DNA of 64,000 bases. Source: Endozoicomonas sp965196975. Lineage in GTDB: Bacteria > Pseudomonadota > Gammaproteobacteria > Pseudomonadales > Endozoicomonadaceae. The position numbers and the translations under genes are program-made. The notes below the pieces were generated by a model. That model was not told the origin of the DNA, made no database searches, and saw only the letters and a list, made by a program, of their open reading frames with translations. The stretch is taken from the NCBI RefSeq assembly GCF_965196975.1, contig NZ_OZ239981.1:4836001-4900000 (forward strand). The letters run 5' to 3'. The stretch's first letter is position 1. Every line of letters starts with the position of its first letter. Of this stretch, positions 35,105 to 44,207 are shown in pieces.

Positions 35105-36027
35105 CCATTCACCCTCAGTTTTGGATCAAGGAAGCTATAAATCACGTCCACAATCAGGTTCATGATGATGATCAGTGTCGCGTAAAAAATGACGACGCCC
35201 ATCACCAATGGGTAGTCGCGGTTCAATGCGGCATTCACGAAGTAACGACCTACACCAGGAATATCGTATATGGATTCAATAACCACAGACCCCGTCGTGA
35301 CAGCTGCCGCCGCCGGCCCCAGGTAGGAGACAACGGGAAGAAGAGCCCCTTTGATGGCATGACGTATGACGACCAGTCGCTCACGAAGCCCTTTGGCCCG
35401 GGCGGTCCGAATGTAGTTTGAGTGCAGGACTTCGACCATGGAACCGCGAGTCAGGCGGGCAATGTAGGCGATCTGAGGCAATGCCAGAGATATTACCGGT
35501 AACACTAGATTTCTGGCAGAGCCATCTCCCCAGCCAGCGACAGGCAGCCAGGACAGGTAAACACCAAAAATCAGGGACAGTATGGGGGCCACAACGAAGT
35601 TCGGAATGGCAATACCCGTCATGGCAACACCCATGATGGCATAGTCTGTTTTCTGGTTCTGATAAAGTGCTGCCAGTGTTCCCAGGCTGATACCAATAAG
35701 CGCAGCAATTAAAATGGCCATACCGCCAATCTGCATACTGGCCGGTAAGCCGGTGAGAATCAGCTCGGTAACGCTGAAATCACGGAACTTGTAGGAAGGA
35801 CCAAAATCAAAACGAAGGAGGTTACCTACGTATATGAAATACTGTTGATAAAGGGGTTTATCAAGATCGTAGGCTTTCAGAATATTGGCTTCAATTTCAG
35901 GAGGCAATTGTCGTTCAGCGTCAAACGGGCCTCCCGGTGCAATGCGCATCATAAAGAATGCGATGGTAATAATGATCAACAGCGTTGGAATGGCTGCGAG
36001 CAGGCGTTTGGTTATATAGGTGAACAT
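35101..36027 (-). CDS. oppB: Oligopeptide ABC transporter permease OppB
   Basis: A 308-residue inner-membrane permease with the OppB-type start MFTYITKRLLAAIPTLLIII and the EAA loop YIRTARAKGLRERLVVIRHA. Six TM segments are expected. It follows oppA after a 261-bp gap containing a hairpin, the usual arrangement that allows more OppA than channel. Confidence 0.95.
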   Translation of the reverse strand: MFTYITKRLLAAIPTLLIIITIAFFMMRIAPGGPFDAERQLPPEIEANILKAYDLDKPLYQQYFIYVGNLLRFDFGPSYKFRDFSVTELILTGLPASMQIGGMAILIAALIGISLGTLAALYQNQKTDYAIMGVAMTGIAIPNFVVAPILSLIFGVYLSWLPVAGWGDGSARNLVLPVISLALPQIAYIARLTRGSMVEVLHSNYIRTARAKGLRERLVVIRHAIKGALLPVVSYLGPAAAAVTTGSVVIESIYDIPGVGRYFVNAALNRDYPLVMGVVIFYATLIIIMNLIVDVIYSFLDPKLRVNG

Positions 36028-36159
36028 GGAAAACGGCGCTCTTTCCTTAAAGGACTCCCTCCCTGTTATGACTCATGGCCAACCCTGGCGCATGATGTAT
36101 ATCTGGTTCCAGTGGTCCTGAGATTGTCGCGAAACCTGAAAATGGGGCTCTCCGCTTAG

Positions 36160-36180
36160 GCCGGTTCCTACGGAGCCGGC
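36160..36180 (-). promoter_or_regulatory. Hairpin between oppA and oppB
   Basis: GCCGGTTCC (36160-36168) and GGAGCCGGC (36172-36180) form a 9-bp stem with one G-U pair. It has no T-run. It lies between oppA and oppBCDF, where processing or partial termination would lower channel expression relative to the binding protein. Confidence 0.4.
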
Positions 36181-36288
36181 TCCCGAGCTGGGGGATGCGG
36201 TTAGGTCACGAGTCGGCTTTTATGCACTATGGGTGCGCAAGCGAGCCGACCTGCATCGAGACCGTTTTTCCAGCTTTGCGACAGTCAC

Positions 36289-37905
36289 TTATTCCACGGT
36301 CAGATAGCGCGCGTGGTGAACATCGGCAGGGTTATCGACCCAGCCTTTCACCCTTGGGTTTACCAGGTTCTTGGAAACGTAGTAATAGAGCGGGATGTTG
36401 GGCAGCTCAGCCATGGCAATGGCTTCTGCTTCGCGCATGTATTCATCACGCTTGTCCATATCCACCTCAATTTCCGCCTTTTTCATCAGTGTGTTGTACT
36501 GATCGTTATTGAAGTTACTGTAGTTTTTGGACAGGTTGCGGGCTTCCATCAGGTTCAGGAAGTTCTGAGGGTCGTTATAGTCGGCAATCCAGCCAGCCCG
36601 GGCTACCTGAAAGTCACGTGTCTTAAGACTGGCGTAGTGAACCTTGACTTCAGAATTGTACAGCTCGGTTTTAACACCCAGGGCTTTTTTCCACATAGCG
36701 GCAATGGCAATAGCAACCTTCTTGTGGTTTTCTGAGGTGTTATAGCTCAGGCGCAGAGTAGGCGGGTTGGATTTACTGTAACCGGCCTGCTCCATCAGTT
36801 TACGGGCTTCGGCAATGCGCTCGTCTTTAGACAGGCCTTTCCATGGAACCTCTGATGGCTGGCCGTAAGTTCCAGTACCAGGAGGTACAAAACCATAGGC
36901 AGGTACTTCACCTGTTCTTAACACTTTGTCCGTCAGGATCTCACGGTCAATAGACATGGCTAGAGCCTTGCGGACACGAGGGTCTTTAAGAACCTCGTCG
37001 CTGGTGTTAAGGGGGTAATAATAAACACCGAGATAAGGGGCGATGCGAATATACTCTGGCATATTCTTCTCAAGCCACTTCAGATCAGAGGATGCAAAGT
37101 CTGTTTGAATATCCACTTCACCGGCACGAACGCGCTTAAGAACCGCAGAACGGTCTTCCTGCGGATAAAAGATCAATTCATCAATGGATACGTTTGCAGC
37201 ATCGTAGAATTTCGGGTTTTTAACCAGCCGAATCTGGGCATTAGGTGTCCACTCTTCAAGAGTGTAGGCGCCATTGCTCACAGCTCCCTTGTTTTTTGCC
37301 CATTCTTTACCCAGCTCTTTAATTTTATGTGATGGAACCGGATAGGCTGTGTAGTGAACCAGCTGAGCAACAAAATAGGGGGCAGGGCCTTCCAGGGTGA
37401 CTTCCAGTGTCTTGTCATCCAGAACTTTTACGCCAAGAGCATCAGGCCCAGCTTTGCCGGTGTTCACGTCCTGCGCATTTTTGATGGTGTACAGCAGGTA
37501 GGAATAGCCAGAAGCCGTTTCTGGAGCAAGGATACGTTGAAAGGCGTAATAGAAGTCATGAGCGGTAACCGGCTTACCATCAGACCAGGTGTGATTGCGC
37601 AGTTTGAAGGTATATGCAAGGCCATCGTCAGACACTGTCCAGCTTTCGGCTGCACCGGGCACGATTGAACCATCCACTGCTTCGGTGGTAAGCCCCAGGA
37701 ACATATTGCCAACAATACGACTTTCCCAGACGCCGGAAATAAAGTGAGGATCAAGCGAAGCAGGCTCGCCCATATTACCAAAGGTCAGAGTACCTGCGGC
37801 CTGTGCCACATTGTCTGGAGCAGTGAAGAATGCGCCGGATACAGCAATGGATACCGCAAGCATACCCGCTTTAAGGTGCTTGAACGGTGTCATTTTTACA
37901 GACAT
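36289..37905 (-). CDS. oppA: Periplasmic oligopeptide-binding protein OppA
   Basis: A 538-residue solute-binding protein (family 5) with a signal peptide (MSVKMTPFKHLKAGMLAVSI..., cleavage after AQA). Family features include TFGNMGEPASLDPHFISG, RNHTWSDGKPVTAHDFYYAF (written in two halves: RNHTWSDGKP, VTAHDFYYAF) and KALAMSIDREI. It captures peptides in the periplasm for OppBCDF. Length matches E. coli OppA (543). First gene of the operon. Confidence 0.95.
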   Translation of the reverse strand: MSVKMTPFKHLKAGMLAVSIAVSGAFFTAPDNVAQAAGTLTFGNMGEPASLDPHFISGVWESRIVGNMFLGLTTEAVDGSIVPGAAESWTVSDDGLAYTFKLRNHTWSDGKPVTAHDFYYAFQRILAPETASGYSYLLYTIKNAQDVNTGKAGPDALGVKVLDDKTLEVTLEGPAPYFVAQLVHYTAYPVPSHKIKELGKEWAKNKGAVSNGAYTLEEWTPNAQIRLVKNPKFYDAANVSIDELIFYPQEDRSAVLKRVRAGEVDIQTDFASSDLKWLEKNMPEYIRIAPYLGVYYYPLNTSDEVLKDPRVRKALAMSIDREILTDKVLRTGEVPAYGFVPPGTGTYGQPSEVPWKGLSKDERIAEARKLMEQAGYSKSNPPTLRLSYNTSENHKKVAIAIAAMWKKALGVKTELYNSEVKVHYASLKTRDFQVARAGWIADYNDPQNFLNLMEARNLSKNYSNFNNDQYNTLMKKAEIEVDMDKRDEYMREAEAIAMAELPNIPLYYYVSKNLVNPRVKGWVDNPADVHHARYLTVE

Positions 37906-38389
37906 GACTTCCCCTTATTTATTGGTCTCAGGCTCAAATAGAAGGCGAGCGATAGACGATTTATTTGTAGTGGTCATTCTTCTTGTGCAAAAGCATTGTG
38001 TGCAATTGCTTATAATTATTGTTTTCATTGCTGCCGGTAAGCAGGCGAAAACGGGCCCATGCTGAGTCACGGGTACTGATCAGGCAGCATATTCCGGGTT
38101 GGAAAGGCATCGGCCACCACGGCTTTTTACAACATGAAGTAAAGAGCTCATCGGCAATGAAGAGCGCTTTGCTTCTTCGCTCATGGTTGTTGGTAGCGCA
38201 CGAAAGTACGCATTCTTTTTCTGGAAAAAACTTCAGGCAAAAAGCGTGCAATTCATAAAATCACCTTTCCCATAAAAACTTATTGGCACAGATCAATAAA
38301 ATGTGAGGTTGCGAGAATGGAGGTCAGAAAAGAAAGATGCCTCTTTGTATAACCATACTGGCGTAAAAACAGGCAATTCCTGAACCATT
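37906..38389. other. Gene-free region upstream of oppA
   Basis: About 480 bp. A minus-strand frame of 96 codons (37961-38251) exists but is Cys/Trp-rich with no ribosome site or family and is not called. The oppA promoter should lie here. The 8 bp before the IS (GAACTATC, 38390-38397) form the left copy of the IS66 target duplication. Confidence 0.4.
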
Positions 38390-38397
38390 GAACTATC

Positions 38398-39996
38398 GTA
38401 ACTATTCAGCACCCAGCAAAGGCGTATTGTTGTAATTTCGAACCGCTTTAAGAAGCGCCTGAAATATGTTCAACCCCTGCTTTTTAGCAGATGATAAATA
38501 GCTTCGGATTCGGGTAAACATGGTACCTCCGTCTTCGCTTCTGAAGCAGCCTGAGATCTTCTGCTTAAGTTTGGCCATCCTGGCATCACGTTCACTGCCA
38601 TTGTTATCGAAGGGAATTGAAAAGTCCGACATGAAGCGCAACGTTTCAACCTTAAACTCAATAAGCCTTTTGAACAGGTTGTAGGCCTTGGTATTCCTGA
38701 CCTTCTTACGTCCAAGCACCTGTCGTTGTTTTTCCATATAAGCGGTTTCCTTCGTGAGAGCCCTTTGAAGGATTTGGTCGTATATCGTCTCAATGCGAAG
38801 CTGTATTGCACCAGGCATTTGAGTCAGACCGGCTGCTTTGTATTTCTTGCAGAAGTGCCAGGAGAGCGTAAGCAATTTCATCAGCCGCAGAGCCAGCTTA
38901 TTCGCATCCCTATCGACAACTCCCTGAAGCTCTCTCAGATGATGGGCATTACAAAGCACATGCACTGCCGCATAGGCAAAGTAGGACTTCCAATGATCGT
39001 GAACCAGAATGCCTGCAAAAGTCAGCAGGATGCCCATTGCATCCATTGCTTCACAACCTCGCCTTTCTGAGAGGTAGTAAAGCGTCCATTGGTCATCTCG
39101 CATAATGTGTAACCACCACAGTGAACCGTCAACCCGCATGCCAGTTTCATCCGCTCCTGCAACCGGACTTTCTTGTAAAGCATCGCGGATACTCTGCTCA
39201 GTAGAGGCCAGGTTCTCATGGGTATAGGCAACAAAATTGGCAACAGAGCCTGCGCTGACACTCATGCAATAAATAGTATTGAAATACTCAGACACCCGGT
39301 GATATGGGATGAAGTGATACTGGTTTAAATGAACAGCCATTGCCTGAGTCACTTCTCCGTATTGAGCAGCGGCTTTCACTCCTTGGGGAAACTCAGCGGT
39401 GTTCCGTTTACCACAAGGACATACTTTAACGTCTGCCCAGTACGCGGTAACTTCAAATTCTCCGGGTCTACCTGGATCAAAAACCTGTCGCTCAATGTAT
39501 TTGGTGGGTTTAATATCGATAAGCGAAGACTGGCAACAGCAACATTTTTCAACCTTCAGATGCCTGACATAATCGGGTAAGGCGACACGTCTCAAACAAG
39601 AGCCTTGATGACCTTTCTGGCCACCTGGTTTATTGCCTGAAGATGGTCTAAGGCTTTTGGGGTTCGGTGTTTCCTGTGAGGAGCAGGGGGCTTCTTTGGA
39701 AGATGTATCACCTTTATCACTCCCTTTTTTACTGGGCTTTTGATAACCATCTGACGATGGTGGCTTACTACTGTTTTGACTGTTTTTATTAACCCTTTCT
39801 TCCAGTTCGCTGCAACGTTCCCGTAAAAGCGCATTCTCGGTCCGAAGCTCTTCATTCTCTTTAAGGAGAGCTTCGGTAAACGGAGTAGCTGGGAAGTCTG
39901 GTTCCATACTGGAGATTTGTTAGAAAAATTGAGTATAAGATGATGGTCGAAAAATCAGAAAATTCCAGATTTATATGAAGGGTGCTGAATAGTTAC
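38398..39996 (-). mobile_element. IS66-family element (ISBst12-like), copy 2, intact with target duplication
   Basis: 1599 bp, with the same 17-bp terminal repeats as copy 1, flanked by the 8-bp duplication GAACTATC at 38390-38397 and 39997-40004. A simple insertion between oppA and the host-attachment-family gene. The right edge is 54 bp from the next start codon, so that gene's promoter region is affected. Confidence 0.95.
38402..39907 (-). CDS. IS66-family transposase (copy 2)
   Basis: 501 residues, identical in translation to the copy at 6910-8415. Intact. Confidence 0.95.
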   Translation of the reverse strand: MEPDFPATPFTEALLKENEELRTENALLRERCSELEERVNKNSQNSSKPPSSDGYQKPSKKGSDKGDTSSKEAPCSSQETPNPKSLRPSSGNKPGGQKGHQGSCLRRVALPDYVRHLKVEKCCCCQSSLIDIKPTKYIERQVFDPGRPGEFEVTAYWADVKVCPCGKRNTAEFPQGVKAAAQYGEVTQAMAVHLNQYHFIPYHRVSEYFNTIYCMSVSAGSVANFVAYTHENLASTEQSIRDALQESPVAGADETGMRVDGSLWWLHIMRDDQWTLYYLSERRGCEAMDAMGILLTFAGILVHDHWKSYFAYAAVHVLCNAHHLRELQGVVDRDANKLALRLMKLLTLSWHFCKKYKAAGLTQMPGAIQLRIETIYDQILQRALTKETAYMEKQRQVLGRKKVRNTKAYNLFKRLIEFKVETLRFMSDFSIPFDNNGSERDARMAKLKQKISGCFRSEDGGTMFTRIRSYLSSAKKQGLNIFQALLKAVRNYNNTPLLGAE

Positions 39997-40050
39997 GAAC
40001 TATCTTTGGACAGTTATCGTACTTCGCGAGCCGTTTAGAGGTGCATACTC

Positions 40051-40485
40051 ATGGCATCATCCTGGGTACTGGTTGCTGATAACAGCCAAGCCAAGGTCTA
40101 TCGTTTTGACCGACACAAGAGAGAACTTGATCTGGTTGATCATATTGATCATGAAGAAGGCCGATGGAAAAAGCATGAGTTCGTGACGGCAGGTCCCGGC
40201 CATTCGGTTACATCATCCATTGGCGGTAATGTCCGTATGGTGGGCACGGATAACTCGCCCAAAGTCAATGAGTCTGTCAACTTCGCCCATATGCTGGCCA
40301 AGTCTATTAATCATGCCCATGACCTGCACCAGTTTGAGACCCTGCGCGTTTGTGCGCCTCCAAAACTACTGGGTGAAATACTGCCTCTGGTAGAGAAACA
40401 TGTGCCATTGGGAGATCACATCAATAAAGACCTGGTTCATGAGAGCTCAGAGCAGTTACTTGAGCGTCTTACCGAGCTCCATTAA
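40051..40485 (+). CDS. Host attachment protein family (PF10116-like)
   Basis: A 144-residue cytoplasmic-type protein of the family first named from Agrobacterium as required for attachment to host cells. It starts SWVLVADNSQAKVYRF and has the conserved middle (ESVNFAHMLAKSINHAHD) and C-terminal CAPPKLLGEI followed by DLVHESSEQLLERL. The fold is that of the bacterial eRF1-like (baeRF) group. Its biochemical role is unsettled. Followed by two small genes on the same strand. Confidence 0.85.
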   Translation: MASSWVLVADNSQAKVYRFDRHKRELDLVDHIDHEEGRWKKHEFVTAGPGHSVTSSIGGNVRMVGTDNSPKVNESVNFAHMLAKSINHAHDLHQFETLRVCAPPKLLGEILPLVEKHVPLGDHINKDLVHESSEQLLERLTELH

Positions 40486-40543
40486 GTGCCTGATGATTTG
40501 AGTGCTTAGTGCTGGTGGGTTTTTATTTACAGTCGGGGTTGTT

Positions 40544-40759
40544 ATGAATCGGTATAGAGAACTGGAAGAGCTGGATATTGAGTTTCAAGAGGCAGAAAGT
40601 GCCTGGCTGGAAGCAAAAGATGATGAAGGCCTTTCAGAACATGATAAGCAAGAGTATTTGAGTAAGTTGCACCATTGTCTTGAGAAACGTAAAGCGCATA
40701 TCACCAAGCACTGGCATGACCCCGCTTACTACGATAAAGGTCACTTAACGGTCGACTAG
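40544..40759 (+). CDS. Small hypothetical protein
   Basis: The ATG at 40544 is preferred over 40502, whose first 14 codons look non-coding. The 71-residue product is acidic and helical (MNRYRELEELDIEFQEAESA) with a His-rich end (KRKAHITKHWHDPAYYD). No family is recognised. It lies 58 bp after the host-attachment-family gene and 40 bp before a lipoprotein gene, so they may form one operon. Confidence 0.55.
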   Translation: MNRYRELEELDIEFQEAESAWLEAKDDEGLSEHDKQEYLSKLHHCLEKRKAHITKHWHDPAYYDKGHLTVD

Positions 40760-40799
40760 CATCTACTCAATACCCGATGTTGTTTATCAGGAGCGTGAA

Positions 40800-41372
40800 A
40801 TGAGGCAATACCTTATCCCGTTTGTTCTGTTAGCTGTTTTCCTGACAGGTTGTGCCGCCAAGCCTGAAGTGAGCTGGGACTATAACCATCAGATTAACTG
40901 GCCATCCATGACAACATGGGCATGGTTCCAGCCAGGAAGGGATAAGGATAACCGGATCATGAGCCTGATGGCTCAACGAGTTCACTTGCAGGTTTCACAG
41001 GATCTGGCTGCAAAAGGGCTGCAGGAAGTGCCCGCTCAACAGGCAGGCATGTGGCTGAGCTGGGGCTTTACTGAAAAGTCCAAACTGGAAGGTACTTCAT
41101 ATAACAATGGCTTCTACTATGGCCCTTACCCATGGATGATGACCAACTGGCCCTCTGAAGTTGTGGTAAACAGTTATGAGGTAGGGCGCCTGACATTGAA
41201 TGTTATTGACCCTGCCAATAATCATGTCATCTGGCAGGGTATTGCCAGTCAACGACTGACGTCGGACATGTCACCCGAAGAGCAGAGAGAGTACATAACA
41301 AAGTCGGTCAACAGTCTTCTGGAAAAATTCCCGCCACCTGTTAACTACATCCCGCAGAGTCAGCAGCAATAA
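40800..41372 (+). CDS. DUF4136-like lipoprotein
   Basis: 190 residues, with a lipoprotein signal peptide (MRQYLIPFVLLAVFLTGCAA, lipobox LTGC). The mature domain fits DUF4136: VSWDYNHQINWPSMTTWAWF near the start, a Tyr/Trp/Gly-rich centre, and GRLTLNVIDPANNHVIWQG later. These lipoproteins are attached to the membrane facing the periplasm and have unknown function. Length is typical. Confidence 0.82.
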   Translation: MRQYLIPFVLLAVFLTGCAAKPEVSWDYNHQINWPSMTTWAWFQPGRDKDNRIMSLMAQRVHLQVSQDLAAKGLQEVPAQQAGMWLSWGFTEKSKLEGTSYNNGFYYGPYPWMMTNWPSEVVVNSYEVGRLTLNVIDPANNHVIWQGIASQRLTSDMSPEEQREYITKSVNSLLEKFPPPVNYIPQSQQQ

Positions 41373-41417
41373 TCGATGTATCTGGTTTCACCACAAATAG
41401 CCATGAGAGCAAAAGGT

Positions 41418-41460
41418 ACAGAAACGCAAAGCGTGCTTGGTTCAGTCTTTGTGTTTCTGT
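41418..41460. terminator. Stem-loop between convergent genes
   Basis: ACAGAAACGCAAAG (41418-41431) pairs with CTTTGTGTTTCTGT (41447-41460) over 14 bp with one mismatch; TTCTCTCTT follows. It lies between the lipoprotein gene and the convergent binding-protein gene. A related sequence (AGTCTTTGTGcTTCTG) occurs at about 48970-48986. Confidence 0.6.
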
Positions 41461-41481
41461 TTCTCTCTTATGGACTTCTGA

Positions 41482-42264
41482 TTAACGATAAGCGCTGAAA
41501 ATTTCTTCAACGGTACCGTCACTGTTCATGGTATCCAGGGCGGATTGCAAACGTTTGACTACTTCATCTGGGACAGAAGGGTTCAGAGCCAGGTAGTCAT
41601 TGGTAGAACCAACTTCAAACACTGGTTTGATGGTTGGAATGCTTTCTTTCTGAGCATAATAGTAACCACTGAATTCTCCGGTAACCCAGAGGTCAATTTG
41701 GCCTCGAGCCAGTTTGCGGGCATTGGCGTCTTCTTTGAGGCTCTCTTCAAACTGGATACTTTCTTTCTTCAGCAGGCTGGTAACAGCATGGCCTTTCACA
41801 CTCGCCACTTTGTACTTATTGAGATCACTTAAGCTCTTGATGGAGATTTTACTGTTGGCGAGAGCGAATACCTTGTACTTGTTCTCAATGAGAGGCCCAA
41901 CCCATTTGAACTTGTCTTCACGTTCTGGCAGCCGCGCAGTTGAGAAGACGGCAAAGTCTTTACCGTTCACCGCCAGTCCATACACTTTGCTCCATGGAAA
42001 TCTCAGGGTCATGGTGTAATCAACATCTGCACGGCTGAGCATTTCACGAACGATGTCTGTGGCAATACCATCAATCTCGGCATCCCTGGCAAAGTTCTTG
42101 TCGGCAATGCTCATATTAAAAGGAGGGTAGTTTTCAGTGAGAACGGTCAGTTTGAAGTTCTCAAGCGAGGTAGTGGCCATGGTGTCGTTAGCGGAGAATC
42201 CTGCTATCAAAACCAGGGCTGATAAAAAAAGTGGGCGAGTAAAGGACGATAGTCGCTTAAACAT
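41482..42264 (-). CDS. Extracellular solute-binding protein (family 3, amino-acid type)
   Basis: A 260-residue protein with a signal peptide (RLSSFTRPLFLSALVLIAGF..., then SANDTMA). The SBP_bac_3 pattern is visible: NYPPFNMSI, DGIATDIVREMLSRA, WVGPLIENKYKVF and VASVKGHAVTSLL. It has no transporter genes beside it, so it may serve a distant system or act as a sensor-like binding protein. Ligand unknown. It is divergent from the eut operon. Confidence 0.88.
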   Translation of the reverse strand: MFKRLSSFTRPLFLSALVLIAGFSANDTMATTSLENFKLTVLTENYPPFNMSIADKNFARDAEIDGIATDIVREMLSRADVDYTMTLRFPWSKVYGLAVNGKDFAVFSTARLPEREDKFKWVGPLIENKYKVFALANSKISIKSLSDLNKYKVASVKGHAVTSLLKKESIQFEESLKEDANARKLARGQIDLWVTGEFSGYYYAQKESIPTIKPVFEVGSTNDYLALNPSVPDEVVKRLQSALDTMNSDGTVEEIFSAYR

Positions 42265-42542
42265 ACTTCCGAAGCTCCATTGGGCTTTATTGTTATCGCG
42301 AGATTTGGGTAAATTTCTGAGAGTCGGATATATACTTAATTAAAAACTATCGTGCAATCAATTGTCAGGCAATCAGTGATGAATGTATGGTTTTTTTCGA
42401 CAGTTATTGACATGGTGCAGATGTCATTGTTTCTCCAAACATAATTTTCCTTTACATGACATCGATGATCATAATCGTTGTGGACAGATACTGCCTCTAG
42501 AAAAATACCAGCAGTCTGGTTCGGACTTTTTACTTCTGTAAT

Positions 42543-42556
42543 TTGATGCAGGTCAT
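42543..42556 (+). promoter_or_regulatory. Weak FNR/Anr-like box upstream of eutB
   Basis: TTGAT-GCAG-GTCAT matches 8 of 10 positions of the FNR consensus TTGAT-N4-ATCAA. It lies 217 bp before the eutB start. Confidence 0.25.
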
Positions 42557-42596
42557 GTTTTTTCCCGTTTATTGATGCTGTTTTGTCTGTTGGAAT

Positions 42597-42610
42597 TTGA
42601 TCCTGATCAT
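42597..42610 (+). promoter_or_regulatory. FNR/Anr-like box upstream of eutB
   Basis: TTGAT-CCTG-ATCAT matches 9 of 10 positions of TTGAT-N4-ATCAA. It lies 163 bp before the eutB start, a plausible place for oxygen-responsive control of a fermentative pathway. Function is inferred from motif only. Confidence 0.35.
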
Positions 42611-42772
42611 TTATGTTCTTCAGCTGCAAAAAACGGATATCTGTGCTCCGATTTTATTGATTTGTGTCACTTTTTATTGATGGGTGCTCGCTGACACATA
42701 TCAAGCCGGTCTCGTGCTCATTTGGGTAGCCTTGCTGCGCTAACTCATTCAAACTCGAGGCACAGGCTCCTC

Positions 42773-42808
42773 ATGCTTCTTAAAACCAAACTGTTTGGAA
42801 AGGTCTAC
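42773..42808 (+). pseudogene. eutB: eutB 5' fragment (12 codons)
   Basis: ATG at 42773 encodes MLLKTKLFGKVY, matching the start of E. coli EutB (MKLKTTLFGNVY), and is cut there by ISKra4 copy C. The last eight bases are the left target duplication AGGTCTAC. The remaining 442 codons continue in frame at 44208. Confidence 0.92.
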
Positions 42809-44199
42809 GGGTGCTCTCTCAATTTGATAACTGACTCATAGGTTAGCTTCAACCTTTCCAGTCATGAACTCAGACCAAAGTTGTTCCCAGCGCCCCTTAC
42901 TCTGGATCAGTGCTCTTGTTGTCAAAAGCACTTCCGCTCCTGTTGCTTTCCACCTCATTCCAGAACCACATAATCGTTGCTTTACCAGAGTCTTACAAGC
43001 CGCTTCAGTAACTCCTGAACCTATTGGCCAATGGCGTTTAAGCGCCTGATGATAATTCATTAACTGGTGATTGTTTGTAAAATAGCTCACAGCTTTGTAG
43101 CGCTTCTCTGTCAGTGCGATTGTCTTTTTCGGGAGCTCGGCTGATTCAATTTCCTGAAGGATTTTTTTGGCTGCTCCACGCTTGTTTTTCAAACTATGTA
43201 GCCTGTCTTCAAGCCACTGGTGTCGCTTCGCCTTACTGGTTGGAAACAGTGCTTCCGCTGCTCCAGCTAAATATTCAGATGCATGATAAAAATCGAGTAT
43301 CTGCCCAGAGGTATGTTGTTTCAAATAACTCCAGTTTTCTCTAGCCCCGTCAGCTACCCCGATGTATGTGGCATTTGGGTAGAGTCGTTTTAGATCTGCA
43401 ATCTCCTCGTCGAGCTTGCTCATAAAGCTTTGTTTACCATACTCTGGCGAACTGGCTGTATATATCGTGTGGAGCCTGTCTCCATCTGCAGAATATAGGC
43501 TCAATGTCCCACACATGGCTTCCCTCCAGCCTTCTTCACAAAGCAGCATGCAGGTTCCATCCAGACCAATGGCTATTGTTTCAACAGGCTCTTTTAGTGG
43601 AGGAAGGTGGTAGTGAGTGTCTTGCTGGTCTTCAATTAATGCACCTACTCTGTCCGATAAATGCTTGATATAAGAATTTGAAAGCGTCCTTTGATGGTTG
43701 GTCTCAAAATCTTCTTTTACCGCAGGCGCTGGCATCTGGCTGTATTTCCAGGCGATAGACTTGGCAAATTTGGGGGTAGCTGAACCAATAATACCGGCAC
43801 GAAGATCAAGTGCTGCCAGAGTACTGCCACCTCTGACACCCTGATATACGGAGCGCTCCAAAGGTATACGACCGTATAAGGTTTCATAGTGCTTAAGAAC
43901 CTTTCCTTTGTAGTTCCACTTCTGCTGATTAACGACGATAGGTTCTTTATTGGGTGATTCAAATAGCCCCAATAACTCTTTTGTTCCAAGCTGCCCGGCT
44001 TCATTGAGTGCACGCTGTAAACTATCTTCAAGATTCAGCATGTTGCCTGAATCTATAGAAACTTCAATTTGCAAAACGATGCTTTTGGTAGAGCTGGAAA
44101 TAACAGAAGCGGGCATGACAGTTAACTATTATGAGTGGTGTTCCCATAGTAGCTGTGAAAATAGAGCACTATTGTTTCAATCATTCAGAGAGAGCACCC
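42809..44199 (-). mobile_element. ISKra4-type insertion sequence, copy C, inside eutB
   Basis: 1391 bp in the orientation opposite to eutB, flanked by the 8-bp duplication AGGTCTAC (42801-42808 and 44200-44207). Ends are GGGTGCTCTCTC and its complement. A recent, clean insertion judging from the identical transposase in all three copies. Confidence 0.96.
42836..44116 (-). CDS. ISKra4-type transposase (copy C)
   Basis: 426 residues, identical in translation to copies A and B; intact. Transcribed against eutB. Confidence 0.92.
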   Translation of the reverse strand: MPASVISSSTKSIVLQIEVSIDSGNMLNLEDSLQRALNEAGQLGTKELLGLFESPNKEPIVVNQQKWNYKGKVLKHYETLYGRIPLERSVYQGVRGGSTLAALDLRAGIIGSATPKFAKSIAWKYSQMPAPAVKEDFETNHQRTLSNSYIKHLSDRVGALIEDQQDTHYHLPPLKEPVETIAIGLDGTCMLLCEEGWREAMCGTLSLYSADGDRLHTIYTASSPEYGKQSFMSKLDEEIADLKRLYPNATYIGVADGARENWSYLKQHTSGQILDFYHASEYLAGAAEALFPTSKAKRHQWLEDRLHSLKNKRGAAKKILQEIESAELPKKTIALTEKRYKAVSYFTNNHQLMNYHQALKRHWPIGSGVTEAACKTLVKQRLCGSGMRWKATGAEVLLTTRALIQSKGRWEQLWSEFMTGKVEANL

Positions 44200-44207
44200 A
44201 GGTCTAC

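Larger units (their letters stand above)
42265..42772. other. Regulatory region upstream of eutB
   Basis: About 510 bp between divergent genes, no coding gene supported. It holds two FNR/Anr-like boxes (listed separately). The eutB start codon at 42773 has GAGG at 42757-42760 with long (12 nt) spacing. No cobalamin riboswitch is recognised. Confidence 0.45.

Noticed and set aside
37961..38251. Minus-strand 96-codon frame upstream of oppA
   Set aside because: Odd Cys/Trp-rich composition, no ribosome site, no family; more likely promoter-region DNA.
42336..42629. Minus-strand 97-codon frame in the eutB upstream region
   Set aside because: No ribosome site or family and it covers probable regulatory sites.
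42721..42736. Sigma-54-like promoter TTGGGTAGCCTTGCT upstream of eutB
   Set aside because: The GG-to-GC spacing is 8 nt and not the required 10.
43950..44199. An 83-residue extension of EutB encoded by the IS
   Set aside because: It is the antisense strand of the transposase end and also appears, unfused, at the other IS copies; not a natural EutB domain.
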